Assembly: GCA_958510875.1 (NCBI GenBank)
Contig: OY294068.1
Coordinates: 164,770,388-164,834,387, forward strand
DNA length: 64,000 nucleotides
Direction of reading: 5' to 3'
DNA from: Endomychus coccineus
Taxonomy: Eukaryota > Arthropoda > Insecta > Coleoptera > Endomychidae
Numbering within the stretch: position 1 is the first letter of the stretch; each line of letters starts with the position of its first letter. The notes under the pieces are model-generated. The model was not told the DNA's origin, did not search any database, and saw only the letters and a list, made by a program, of their open reading frames with translations. The translations under genes were made by a program, and so were the position numbers. This document shows positions 1 to 12,320 of this stretch, piece by piece.

Positions 1-2153
1 TTGTCTAAGCTTTCTGATGATGTTAACCTCAATGTGAGAATTTCCGGAGAAATTTGGAATTTTAATATTTGATTTTTATTCGCGCCCCCTTGCGGCAAAA
101 TGCGTAACATAAACATAATTTCCAGGATTTTCTCATGGCCACTTTGATAACAAGTTTTTTTTCCCACATTCCTATCCCCAGTAGTTTATGAGATATGGCC
201 GAGAGCCGCCATTAACTGATCACGCTGTATACTATTATTTAGTATTGAGTTTGGAGTTAGGTAGAGAATCTCTACTTGCAGTGAAGCTATCTGTGCATAT
301 GTGCATGGAACTTATGAATAGGGTTCACTGCAACGATACATTTTTTCTAATTTAGAAACACTGCTGTATTATGTTTGATCGGTTATCATTTTTATGATTC
401 ACTTAGACACTAATTAAATCTTTCATTAAACGAATTACAAAATGTATTAGTGTAACTGGGGGTCACCTAGAGCAATTTTCTGTAAGTGAAGTTCTCTTCT
501 TACATTATCTGCACAAACCCTCTTCTTTTCCCAGTTTATTACTTTGAATGATGAGTTTAACATGTGTACATCTGGAAAACGGTGAGAGTTGGAGAACATA
601 ACATTTTTGATGAATATCGTAGAACCTATATTTACAAATAATGTAGTGCACGTAGTACCACCTAAAAATTATGAAAACCGAAATTTGAAAGGTTCTACAA
701 GAAAACGTTCGTGTACCAAGCTGCATACTGATATTATGTCAAAACTGTCAAGATAATTAGAAAAAAAATAAAACAGAATTTTACTTCAACACCATGTTTT
801 TCAGTTACCATCAATATTGGGTCGACAACCTTTAGACCAATTGTAATATTATGCACAAAAGAATATACAGTGTTATGAAACATTCTGTATATACGTAAGA
901 CGATTCACTTGAATTTCAACTAATCGATCCCAACATAGGAACCGTAATCTTTGAACAATCACCTGCATATTGAATTAGAATAGTTTCTCATGTTAAAACA
1001 AAAAAGTAAAATCTAAATGAATCATTCATCGCTATTTGTTACAGAAACTATCAGTTCATTAGACCAATTCCAAGATAGGAACAGAAAATGCTTTATGAAT
1101 CATCAGATTTAACGGATATAAGTAGTTATTATGTATGATAGTATCTGGCAGAGTGGGTTTTCTGAATATTAAAATATTATTTGTTATTTAAGTGGGTGAT
1201 AGTTGAGTCTAAGAAACTATGCTTCGAGTTTTAATTTCTCAGACGGCGATTTATTTATTGTAATGAATTACTTTGATTACTTTAAAAAAATAGTCTAGTG
1301 TCTATCGTTACCTTTGAAGATGTCATGGACGTATCTAAACTAAAAATACTATCGGATGAAATGCAAATTTCTTTAATTGAATATGACTTACATATTATAC
1401 AGTCGCATAAAATTTTATTTTGAATGGCACACTATGTATTTGGGTATGAACTGATAGACAAATATCTTCTTCCGATCCAGAAGATTACATACTTCCCACT
1501 ATTTCATAAATTTCAGTTATGGCAACACTTTTAGAAACTGTCACAGATCATAGTCATCATTCAATTCTTACGAAAGCAAAAGTCCAAGTAATTACAAATG
1601 TTATGAAACAATAATTGACCATTCAGAGTATCAGGCTGCGCTCAAGGTTCCATGTCAATCACTGCGCCCTCAGTGAATAAATAAGAGACGGAGAGAGAGA
1701 AATTGTGCTGCACCGCCATTGCCGACGTCGTTAGTGGATTTAGAAATTTCAGAAAGGTACAGAATGTATGCTACTAATGATGACAGGAATGAACATTTTC
1801 TACTTGGTGACAGCGAGTTAAGAAAGTCCTTTTGGTGACTATTGAAACCTTTGTTCACATTTCGGAATGTTACCGTCCATGATACTAACGTTTCAATGTG
1901 CTTTTTCGATGAGAAAATGTAAATTCCACTCCATTCTACGTTTTTAAACTCTCAAATAATAACAATGAAATGAAAAATATTAAATATGATATGAAAATTT
2001 TCGGAGTTGAGGGACTATAATAAATTATCTTCAAAACCCCTCCATAACTCTCCTAGTTGCCTTTAGAAGAAAAAGGAAGGAACCTTAACCTTAGTACTAT
2101 CGAATTAAAAGGAAGTGTTATTCAATGGAAGTGAGAGATCAAATATCTTGGAT

Positions 2154-2525
2154 TCATAGCAGATGAAAATGTTTTTTGAACAAGCATGGAGAATTCGCAG
2201 ATTTTGCCACTCTTGCAACCACCGGAGGACATTGAATACAAACATAAAATGATGACACCTTTTGTTCATCAAATTTTTTGTACCATTGAAGGAAGGCTTT
2301 TGCATGTATGAATCGTTTTTCCACCCGATTCCAAATGACATTTAGCTCAGCGGGCATAGCACTATCATTGTACAAATTTTGCTGAACGACATTTTTCAGA
2401 ATTAGTAAGTTTTTCTGTGTTTCATCAGGTCCTGTCAACATCGTCAACTGTATTCTAACTATTTTAGCAATTCCGCTTTTTATATTATATACTGACATTC
2501 CAACAGTGCAATGATGAATTCGCAT
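2154..2525 (-). CDS. Unrecognised antisense ORF, 123 residues
   Basis: An ATG-to-stop ORF on the minus strand that is long for local base composition. I do not recognise the protein. A short stretch, NRVEKRFIHAKAFLQWYKKF, loosely recalls the C-terminal helices of tubulins (motif like RF---RKAF-HWY). The surrounding residues do not support a tubulin, and there is no GTP-binding part nearby. No introns or promoter can be shown. It may be an exon of an old pseudogene or chance. Confidence 0.2.
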   Translation of the reverse strand: MRIHHCTVGMSVYNIKSGIAKIVRIQLTMLTGPDETQKNLLILKNVVQQNLYNDSAMPAELNVIWNRVEKRFIHAKAFLQWYKKFDEQKVSSFYVCIQCPPVVARVAKSANSPCLFKKHFHLL

Positions 2526-3004
2526 AATATATGATTAGCCAGTAGAGAGAAACGTAGCTCGTATTTTCTGAACTCACGTGGTATTCGACAAGGACTGTCT
2601 CGAGTCCAATTAACCCTTTCCTGAGTGATAGTTCTCTTGGCAAGCCCCATTCCTAGTCAAGTGACTGGTTGCCCTCTGGTGTCTCTCCAATATTGTACGT
2701 TTTTATATTCTCCAATAGCAAAAATTAACTAACAAATATGGAATATAATACAAAAATATGTAACAATTTCAGGATCAAGACTCATCAAGGTATTGTACCA
2801 TTAATTTACATCTTGGTCTTGATCTTTGCAAATAAATTAAGATTAAATATCTGTCTCGATCTTATTTTGTCAAACCTCGAAGTCTTTGATCTATATGATG
2901 AAGTTGACTTCGAAAACACATAACAAAGGAATCATCCATAAATAGCGGCCAGAGAAATCTATCTCATCATACAAATACGAAGCCAAGAGAATTCTAAACT
3001 TTTC

Positions 3005-4215
3005 TTCGATATGCATATGAATAAGGGGGTGGCGCATCTCGGCCCCTTAATGGCTAGGCCGAAGCCTTTGCACTCCGTGTCACGTATCAACTAGTGAAGC
3101 GGTGGTTCCCACTCAAGAGTGTTCATCAGGTTTCTGAGGTGGGCAAACAGCAATACATTTAACTCGCAATCGAGACCGGATATGTGGCTAATGCTCTAAA
3201 GAGGTTTAGCACCGTCCTTGTATCTAATCTGCGTCTTGAGAGGTCAGAGTACATCTGCACAGAATTGCATCGTTTTTTAGTTTTTTCAATTGCACCACCT
3301 GTAGAAAGGTGAGTTGCTAAGATTCATCTTGTGGAGGTGGTAATTGAACGGTTTGTGTCCTGTTAGTATTGTCATTGGTTTCATCCATTCTCCTCACTTG
3401 CTGATACCAGTCTTCCCCAATGCGCTGTCATCAATCACTGACTTCGACTGTCTGCTACCGTTAACAAGTAGACACTCTCCTGAGTGTTCTAATCTGACCT
3501 AGCAGTGAATTGTCTCTTTGTTGGTATTTGGGGTCCTTTAGAGTCTAGTTAAGAAAACTCACCGGCTATTTCTTTTCCCCTTATTCCAGAGTAACTGAGA
3601 ACTCAGAATGTCTTGAATTTACCTTCGTTCCGCTAAGGTAGGTTAGTGTGTTAATGCACTCCCTCACCAACGTCGATGTTATCCTCAGCGCCGCGAGGGC
3701 TGCTTTGTTGTCTGTGCATTATGCTGATGTGGGTCTGCATTCTTTCTGCCAACGCTGTTTGGGCACAGCGCGTTATTGCCAGTTACTCCGCTTGGACAAT
3801 GGTGGCGTGTTTGCCTAGAGGTATAGTAATTCCTTTACCTGGGTGTTTGCGGTATATCTGTGCTCACATCTATCCATGGCTTCTGGTTGGCAGGGCTGAT
3901 TGGTTATGGCTTAACCAATCTTCTTTGGAGATTATACTTGCACTTCTTATTGAAGGTGTATCGTGATGTCATCCTAACCGTTTTCATTGAGTAAATGGGG
4001 TATGTCTCACCACTGATTGGTAGTGAGGTGTGGGTGGTTTTCGTCTTCCACAGTTCTATTTAGATGAGTATGTGTGCAGCTTTTGTTGCCTCTCCATGTA
4101 TAGTCATGTGGAATGCGTCCACCTTCATTAAAGCCCCAAGTACAGCCATGGGAGTACTTTTCACAACTCCCGAGGCCGCACCTGGGATGAGTTTTCTCAG
4201 ATGCAGTTGGAGATG
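3005..4215 (-). mobile_element. Antisense LINE 3' end (RNase H and C-terminal zinc-knuckle region)
   Basis: Read on the minus strand, the segment shows in order three pieces. The first is a post-RT linker GVVKSTPMAVLGALMKVDAF with IHGEATKAAH (4070-4200), as in R1/I/Jockey elements (TGA-R-TP--AL--LL----). The second is RNase H residues near 3640-3750 (CTDNKAALAALR, then LVRECINTLTYLSG). The third is the typical post-RNase H segment GHKPFNYHLHKMNLSNSPFYRWC at 3300-3360. Stops and frameshifts separate the pieces, so it is dead. The 3' end near 3005-3130 shares sequence with the repeat at 37173-37450. Base composition is richer in GC than its surroundings. Confidence 0.75.
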
Positions 4216-5131
4216 CGTTAACAACTTCAAACCATCAAAAAAAAAGTTGAAGATCAATTACAATCGAGAAATCTAGGAATCTATCAAGAGTCAGATGTGC
4301 ACAGATTGACAAATAAAGCTGTGTAGTCCTTGCCTTGTAAAGAAGAATCTGTGTGACCTTATGTTCTAAGATGAAAATCTGATAAGGTCTTCAAGTCCTC
4401 GGAAATAATGTCCCGAATCATCCGTTCGGTATTTCTCATTGAATTAAAATTTAAAATTTGCTATCCACATCTCTGCCATACTAAAATCAATTTTGAGGCA
4501 ACAATTTCCGTGAATAGTTGAAGCTGAAGCGTCATATTTTGGCACCAAATATTCGCATTTGACGTAATGCTTTTTGTTAAACGCTTTATATTTAATTGAT
4601 GTTATTCTTTGCCCTAAGTATCTGGGCCTAGAGTGAAATTATGGTTATTGTACCTCGTAATTTCGAATTTTGTGTAGTGAACGTATAAATAGCCTCCTTA
4701 ACGCGCTTCTGAAGGACTCACAGAACCGTACAAAAACAAGAAACCGCTTGCTATTGCGAAGCAGTCATCATAGCTTAGCTTTTGAATTTATCAGTTACAA
4801 TAATTGATGGATCCATATGAAAAAAGAATCGAAAAAATCTGTTCAAACCAGTTTGTCCAAAAATTAAGAGATTTTCCCTGATGGTTCACTTATAGACATT
4901 AACCTTGCGATATTTTGTTGTTTAATTATTGCATGTAACTACAACTATGTTAACTGGTGAATCTGATGAGAAACAAAATAATCCGTCTATATACGAAACA
5001 AACATAACTTAATCATCTCAAATGATATATCATTCAGATCGCAAATATTTCACTTCGCTCAGAAAAATATTAGCGAAAAAATGATATTCTTGCTCCATAC
5101 ATGAAGATGTAAGATCAGGGATAATAATATT

Positions 5132-5390
5132 TCAAAGCCGTTTTTTCAGAATTTTTATCGAGGTGTTTGTGAACAGTGAAACAACATCAAATGAAACAAG
5201 CGTATCGCCAGGTTCAAGTTTAAAATCTTTCAGTTTCGGAATAAGTTCCAAAGAATTTTTCTTAGACAAACTTGGTGCGGCTTGGAATTTGCTAAATTCC
5301 TTAACTGACCATTTTGCTATGTTATACGTAAGACAATTAATGTTTGAAATGATTGGTCTCATTGAATTACCCGGCTTATGAGACTCAAGT
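5132..5390 (-). mobile_element. Penelope-like retroelement fragment (RT domain)
   Basis: The minus-strand ORF contains RPIISNINCLTYNIAKW, SKKNSLELIPKLKDFKLEPG and TLVSFDVVSLFTN. This is the order and spacing of the first RT motifs of Penelope-like elements, in which FDVVSLFTN carries the first catalytic aspartate. Only this fragment survives; the YVDD box and the GIY-YIG endonuclease are absent. It ends about 60 bp left of the palindromic element at 5453. Confidence 0.75.
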
Positions 5391-5452
5391 TAGCAATATA
5401 CGTAGCTTAGGAAGATTATGATTTGAAAGTGTATGTTTCAACTTTAACTTCC

Positions 5453-7259
5453 ATAGTCCAGTGATCCTGGGAAATTTTCTACAGCAAAAAAATCAAAAAA
5501 ATTCCAAAGGACATTTTCAACGTATAAGGGGGTATTTTGGTGCGCTCAACACGATGGTATGGTCCAAATTGAGCTACCGGATACGGAAGCTATGGCCATT
5601 TCTGAGTTTTCCGAAGATATAACAAAATCTATGCATTTTTATAAAAATAGTCAAGAGAGCAAAGTTGTAGTGCTTATCAACACTCATCATCTGGTTCAAA
5701 TTAGACGGCGCTAGCGTTCTCAAAATATGGCCATTTTAATGTGGCGAAAATGGCCATTTGTGAGTTTTTCGAAGATAGGGCCGGATCTATGCATTTTTAT
5801 AAAAATAGTCAGGAGAGCAAAGTTAATAGTAAAAAATACCCGTAATCTGGTCTAAACTAGATGGCGTTAGCGGTCATGAAACTCAAAATATGGCTGTTTT
5901 AGCGTCAAAAAAATAATAACTATTTGTCTTTTTTTCACAATAGGACAAAACTTGCGTATTTTTATGCATGTAGTCAGAGGAACAAATTCATAGTAGTCAA
6001 AATACCAGTAATCTGGTAAATATGGCCGTTTCAGCGTCAAAAAATAGTAACTTTTTGGGGCAATAGGACAACATCTATGCATTTTTATAAGAATAGTAGA
6101 AATAACAAAGTTACAGTAGGCGGAAATACCCATAATCTGGTTCAAACTAGATAGCGCTAGTGGTCATAGAACTCAAAATATTGTCGTTTTAGTGTGATAG
6201 AAATGATAATTTCTTCAATAATTTTTCGAGTACGACGATATAAAAAAATATACATCGTTGTAAATTGTGTCATTTAATTCATCATTCTACAAAATTTAAT
6301 TGGGAGCCCATTGAACCAAGCTTTTCTTACTAAAATTACAATATGATAATTAGAAGTACATAAAAAATTATATATGCGCATGTATAAAATAAACGTACGT
6401 ATTGTAATATCTTTTTTTGGGACTAATGTTGCTTCAAGCGACGCGATGCGTTAACATCTGTTGCGCATCACGCTAAGAGTATCTCCATGGTAACGAGTTA
6501 CATTTCGTTTCATCACTACAATCTTCTCAAAAGACGCGTTCGCCACCAGATGACGAATCAGTAGAAGAGGGCCAAGATGTTGATATGGAAAAATCAAACA
6601 ATGAAACGGTATATATAATATATATTTATGTATACATAATTATTATAATTAATGTGTCAATATTAAAATTACCTAATCAATTTATTAGATCGATGAGTCA
6701 TTGTGCGCTGAAGACATTTCTATGAGTAGTACCTTTGGGAAGGACTCTTCTTATATTTTATCGGACGACCGAAGTTTTAATGATGATGACGAACCGATTC
6801 AAGGACCAAGTCAATTAGAGCGATCACCGTCAAGGTTTGAATTTGATAAGCTCTGTTTAATATCTGCTAAAGATGCTTCAGAAATTTTCATTTCTGCGGA
6901 AGCAAAAAAACCCCAAAACAAAAGGAAAAAATTTGTAAATTCGGTCCTATCTTCACATTACAATGGCCATATTTTGAGTTCTAAGGACGCTAGCGCCATC
7001 AGATGATGAGTGTTGATATGCACTAGAACTTTGCTCTCCTGACTATTTTCATAAAAATGCATAGATTTCGTTATATCTTCGAAAAACCCTAAAATGACCA
7101 AAAAATGGCCTTAAATCGGCGATTTGCGGCATGTTCCGTATCCGGTAGCTCAATTTGGACCACAACATCGTGTTTAGCGCACCAAACTACCCTCTTATAC
7201 GTTGAAAAAATCCATCAGAATTTTTTGGACCCAAATTTTTGCCAGGATGGCTGGACTAT
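5453..7259. mobile_element. Long-arm palindromic DNA element with tandem units and coding-like exons
   Basis: The left end starts ATAGTCCAGTGATCCTGG and the right end is its near inverse (CCAGGATGGCTGGACTAT). The arms run about 5453-5720 and 6950-7259. The left arm extends into four diverged direct copies of a 120-160 bp unit (anchor CTATGCATTTTTATAA near 5630, 5790, 5955 and 6077). The right arm holds one copy. The middle (6480-6940) is not palindromic and has coding-like exons listed separately. No transposase is visible and no clear target duplication was found. A related end remains at 51655-51740. Confidence 0.75.
6534..7006 (+). pseudogene. Two coding-like exons inside the 5453-7259 element
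   Basis: A first exon ending at 6608 (GT donor GTATAT) reads TRSPPDDESVEEGQDVDMEK. A second begins after TTATTAG at 6689 and continues in phase: IDESLCAEDISMSSTFGKDS, then acidic SDDRSFNDDDEPIQGPSQL, then basic KKPQNKRKKF. The reading then enters the right palindromic arm and stops at 7006. The acidic, serine-rich to basic pattern is what one sees in the N-terminal part of many transposon-encoded proteins. I do not recognise a family. The likely meaning is 5' exons kept by a non-autonomous derivative of a larger element. Confidence 0.4.
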
Positions 7260-8881
7260 CAAGATAAAGCTGTTATTCGTAACAAGTGCAAAACACTTCT
7301 TGATTATTCAAATGAATCATATAAAGTACTTCCACTAGCTTGAATAATATCTGTAAATCATTGAGAGGAAAGCAGATGAGGGAAATTTCCCCGTAAGTAT
7401 GGGCAAAGAGGATTATCACAATTCGGTAAATTACCTTGTTAAATGATGGTCTTTATGTTTACTACTTCAGTTCACTAGTAATCCGTTATCAGAATGTGAG
7501 AAACTAGTTAACAATTCATTAAAATCTTGTACAGCTGCAACTCTGATAATTTAAAATACAAACTCAGATGTCTTCATGTATGAAGCAAAATTATTCCACT
7601 TTCAACCAAAATTACTATAAACTAACAAGGAGATGTGCAATGGAATCCACTCTCTTCTTCTTATGCCTTTATATTTCTTCATAAAATCGAAATTGAATCA
7701 GTTTTCAAAAGCATAGATATGTTGACGATGTTTTCGCGATTACGAGTAAAGATTTTGACTTACATGGCTTTTTGAATGAGCTCAATAAATAGCCAATATG
7801 ATTCACTGAAATTCACTGTCAAAATTTTGAAAGATAATCAGCTTCCTAGATTATTGAACGTTCCTTTGAGCCAGCAAATTGATAACAACGAAGTTGAGAA
7901 ACTTCGGCAAATGGCGTTGGACAATGGTTACGACAAATCTTTGATCAATAATTCAATTTCTAAACAAAGAAGGAATTGGAACGTTGCCAACTAACCAAAT
8001 TAGAGTCATTATCTTCAAAGCCTTCAGTAAAATTCTAAAGTTCCACTTACCATCCTTCAGTAATTAATACATTTTATATTTTGTTTTCTAAATTTGCATA
8101 CAACCAGTTGATAGATGTAGAAACAGGCTAAAAAACCGTATAGGCAACACCTTTGATATAGTTTTCAACATCGATAAATTCGGAATTTACAAAATCGATT
8201 GTGAGTCTTGCTGGAAATGCTAGTGGGTCAAACTAGAAGAAACATTTCAACTCGATATAAGGAACATTTAGCCCATATATAGAAACATAATGGTGGAAAA
8301 TCAGCGTTAGCTGAACTTTTTTTCAATACAGGTCACTCCATCACTCAAGAAATTTTATCACTTTCAATTTAGAACGGATGGGAATGTATAAACGAAGAAG
8401 CAATTTATTAAATTCCGATTTATCTCCAGCTGTGGGGACCCCCCTGTTTGCATTATTATCCCCAAATAGTATTTATACAGGACATTTTGATTCATAATTC
8501 AATTTATTCTGATGATGACTACTCGGTATCCGAAGAGTTCTCATTACTTTAACCTTTAACTGCCCGCGCTGGTGTAAAAAGTACAACAAAAGCGCCGCAA
8601 ATACTCCCGATTTTATCCGAATGCTTTCTCGGCGTGACCGAGCCAGGTAACCTTTATTCAATATGTCATCTTGAAGTATGCGCAGTATCGCTTTGACTGG
8701 AAGTGAGTTATTACGTAAGTTTTGTTGTGGTGTACAAAATACGCCAACGCGAGTAACTATGTAAGTATAATTTTTACAAGTGTAAAGCTTTTTTTTAGTT
8801 TTCTGCAAGTCTATAAACTATCTTGTTTACAAACATGTAGTTTATTTTGTTTTTATTTTTTTCAGGCATGAAGTAAAAATT

Positions 8882-9698
8882 GGAGATCCGAAAAAATTGA
8901 CACAAGGTGAATTGGTAGCCCTTGCTCAAGTTATATGTGACACGGAAGAGGTGGGAGGTGAACCGGACATGTCAGAATATGAATTTATAGAAGAAGATGA
9001 ACACAATTCTAATTCTGAACAATAATTGAGTAATTCAGATAATTCTGAAGACCTTTTGGACGAAAATAAACACAATTCTGATTCAGAAGAGGATAATATT
9101 TATTTGGCTGCTCCATCGGAGAATTTGAGGGAACAAGGAAATCAGTATGTTGGCAAAGACAGAAGAAACGCTTCAGTATAAAGGAAGTACTACTAGTAAA
9201 TTTAGAAAAACCGGAGAGAAAAATTTGATAAAAATACTCCATGGGCCAAAGCAATGCGCACGTGATATAATTGATGAGATAAGTGCTTTCAGTAAAATGT
9301 TTGATAATGACATGATTGATATTGTCCAGTGTACAAATTTTGAGATTTCAAGAGTTCGACCTAATTATAACCGACAACGAGGCGCAAAAGAGGTTACAAA
9401 GACAGAAAAACAAAACCGTACTCATTATTTTGAATTGTGGACGAAAGATGGAACTGGAGCAGAAATATTTTGAGCCTGTATGAGTTACCAAAGATTTCTT
9501 TTTTTACTTGCCGTTATTAGGTTCGATGACAAAACATCTAGAACTGAAAGGAGGAAAACCGACAAATTGGCCGCAGTACGCTTTATTTTGGACAGTTTTG
9601 TGAACAATTGCAAAAAAAATTATTCCATAGGAGAATTTGTGACAATAGATGAAATGTTAATATCATCCCGGGGCGTTGCAGTTTTGTACAATACGTTC
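8882..9698 (+). pseudogene. piggyBac transposase, N-terminal half (broken)
   Basis: Starts with an acidic N-terminal region (GDPKKLTQGELVALAQ, DEHNSNSE) broken by TAA near 9025. A frameshift near 9150-9175 leads into the DDE_Tnp_1_7 domain: GPKQCARDIIDEISAFSKMF, a TGA at 9471-9473, then MSYQRFLFLLAVIRFDD and FVTIDEMLISSRG. The aspartate of DEM is the first catalytic residue of piggyBac transposases. A one-base loss near 9675 shifts the frame just before the insertion site. The family is clear; the start codon is not, since the upstream bases are already decayed. A TTTTTTCAG acceptor-like site at 8858-8866 could mark an intron boundary. Confidence 0.85.
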
Positions 9699-9849
9699 AC
9701 TGTAAAAAATATTTGGGTAAAATTCCTCTAAGAAATGGTGGCCACTGGGCGGCCACCATTCCACGGAGTAAATTTAACGCGTAAGGGTATTTTTAACCAA
9801 AAAGGGAAAATTACTCATTGCTCGGGTAAAAATCCTTGGCGGTGTAAAT

Positions 9850-10075
9850 TTCACAGAGAAAAAACACGTTGGTGTAATTTTACCCCCTAAAATTACACAT
9901 TGGTGTAAATTTACCCCCTAAAATTACACATTGGTGTAAATTTGTAGAGATAAAATTACACTCTAATGTGAATTTGTATAGATAAAATTACACTTTGATG
10001 TTAATTTGTATAGATGAAATTACAGTTTGATGTAAATTTGTATAGATAAAATTACTGTTGTTAATTTTACAGATA
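9850..10075. repeat. Subterminal tandem repeats of the 9699-12320 element
   Basis: Six or so diverged copies of a unit of about 31-36 bp of the form TTGGTGTAAATTTAC plus a linker plus AAAATTACAC. The first copies (9880-9940) are nearly identical; later ones change ACCCCCT to GTAGAGAT or GTATAGAT. GTGTAATTTTAC cores are near-palindromic. Repeated subterminal motifs of this kind usually bind the transposase. Confidence 0.8.
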
Positions 10076-11979
10076 CATTTACACCAAATTGTAATTTTGT
10101 TTGTAAACGAAATACCTAGATGATTTGGCCCTGAAACATTCATTTAAAAATAAACTTTACCTACGCACTATTCCAACTTCTGATTAAAATTCTGTTGTAT
10201 CATCGTCAACCAGGAAGATGAATTAACCAGTTCATGTTAGCCCTTTTTCTATCATTCTATTGTGAACCATTACCTAAATACAATAACCTAAACAAAATAA
10301 AACGAGAATTTTTGTTTTACATATATTCAGGATTACAAAAGTTTATAAAAAATTCCTTATAAAATTACAAATAACCAATATTGTTACAAACTTATATATA
10401 AAAAAACCTCATACTGGGACGGCAACAAAAGTAACAAGACTACCTGAAATTCAAGAATATTTATTATTAGAATAAGGGAGATGAGGAAAAGCAATACACA
10501 TACATATTAGGGCCAGGGGGATTCAGAAATAGAGAAAATTGAGATTCAAAATACTGGAATGAAAAAAACAGGAAAAAATAGGACGCCTTTCTATAAAAAT
10601 AAAATATATAAAATGAACCGTACTGGACCTAAAACGATGCAAACCAAATTATAATTTACTACCACCTTTAATAGAGCATCAATTCTCTATAAGAAAACCA
10701 CGAATGACAACAATGAGAAAATCATACTGTACATTATTATTAAAAAACAAAGATATAAAACCAACTTACTTGCACCTCAATTCCGATTGAGGAAAGAAAA
10801 GTATATTAAAACAAAATAATAGAATTATTGTAAAATACAAATTCATCAGACAAAATTCACCTGAAATTAAAATGTAGTATATTTAAAAGATAAAAACATA
10901 CAAAATACTCACTTTTCGGGTACAAATAAATCTTACACCGTACACCCGTCTGTGATAATATTGACAATTATATTGCCTTAATGTAGGAAATCCATGTCTG
11001 CATATTTGACAGTAATAACCTACTTTTAATGTAATAAGTTCTGCTGGCGTACAGGTTATGTGTATCTTGAAAATCTATAGACATAAAAGGCGAATATAGG
11101 TACAAAAACAGCAAAGAAACCCATGAACCTACCTTTCAAAAGGGGCCCAAGAAAACAAGTATTCCGGTTCTCACAATAACGAAACAATCGACTGTTTAAT
11201 AAATGTATTTCATTTGAAAGTTTTAAAATGAAAATGATCCTTACTGAATTAGAAACAGAAGCTCATATGCAACACGACAGTAAGTGCAAACTGCAATGCA
11301 ATCTGGGAAATTCGACTATGCAAAACGTCTACGATAGCTGTATCTCTCTCTCTCTCTCTCGAGATCATTAGTAGCGTGTAATAGAGAGGGATATCAATAT
11401 CTTTACGTATACGCAACACAGAGAAGGCACCATCGGTCGATGTCAGTACCGCAATCAGATTAGAGCGCAGAACCGATTGAGGGAAATTTGAATTGATATT
11501 ATTTTGTTAACCGAAGACTCAGAGTTTTGATTCATATCATACTATATTTTTGGTAGTATTTTATATGCTTATTAAAGCAATTTTATTAATTTAATACTAC
11601 AACGGCTTAGTTTTTCTATTTAATAAATAGACATATAGATAATAGAATAGCGGCTGTGTTGTGTAATAAAGTGTATAACAAAATATTTCTCTTTTATAAT
11701 TAAATATTCCAACCTCAAAAACATAAGATGTTAACTATCGCTGTATGTTTACTAATTTGCACAAAAAAATACTTTGTAATTTTTAATCATCAGGATAATT
11801 ATTTTTCAAAGTCTGATGCATGTGTGTTATCGGATACTTGATTAGTTAATGGAACCCTCTGCCTTTAACATACCAACCCAACCCTAACAATTTTCTTGAA
11901 GTCAGCTTCCTATTAGTTGATCAATCATCCATGTAACCGGTTCATAATACGATGTCAAACTGTACGATCATATCACCCA

Positions 11980-12075
11980 TTTGAATAAATTTTCACTATT
12001 AGTGGGAAAATTTATCCGAATGAATAAATTTTCACTATTAGTGGGAGTCTTTATTACTATTAGTGGGTAAATTTA
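11980..12075. repeat. Right subterminal repeats of the 9699-12320 element
   Basis: Two close copies of GAATAAATTTTCACTATTAG with TGGG, and a third shorter one, separated by AAATTTATCC. They lie 250-340 bp inside the right end. Their sequence is related to, but not the same as, the left subterminal units. Confidence 0.7.
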
Positions 12076-12320
12076 TCCAAAAGGTATCAAATTTACCGCG
12101 ATAATGATAAATTTCCAGTCAAATCTAGGGTAAAATTATTCACGCAGAGGTAATTTTCTATTCCGTAACGTAAATATACACCAGAATCAAATTTACCTGG
12201 TAAATGTTCTCCAACTTTTAGGTACTTCAAGCTTTATCTCAAAAATGAGGTAATAGTTGCCAGTACATCGTAGTAATTTTACCAATTTACACCATTAAAA
12301 TTACACCCATTTTTTACAGT

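Larger units (their letters stand above)
9699..12320. mobile_element. Non-autonomous DNA element inserted in piggyBac
   Basis: The ends are inverted copies: ACTGTAAAAAAT on the left and ATTTTTTACAGT on the right, optionally CACTGT with ACAGTG. Flanking GTTC (9695-9698 and 12321-12324) is a 4-bp target duplication. Removing the element and one GTTC restores the conserved piggyBac reading QYVPNKP across the site, which proves the junctions. No ORF over 100 residues and no transposase motif lies inside. Both ends are lined with GTAAATTTAC-type repeats, listed separately. The middle has a CT run (11341-11360). A 4-bp duplication with CACTG-like ends would fit a Chapaev-type element of the CMC group, but that is tentative. 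Confidence 0.82.

Noticed and set aside
2154..2525. Tubulin gene
   Set aside because: Only a 20-residue loose resemblance; no GTP-binding motif or further tubulin sequence. Kept only as an unrecognised ORF.
5867..6145. Antisense ORF with internal repeats
   Set aside because: It reads through tandem non-coding units of the 5453-7259 element.
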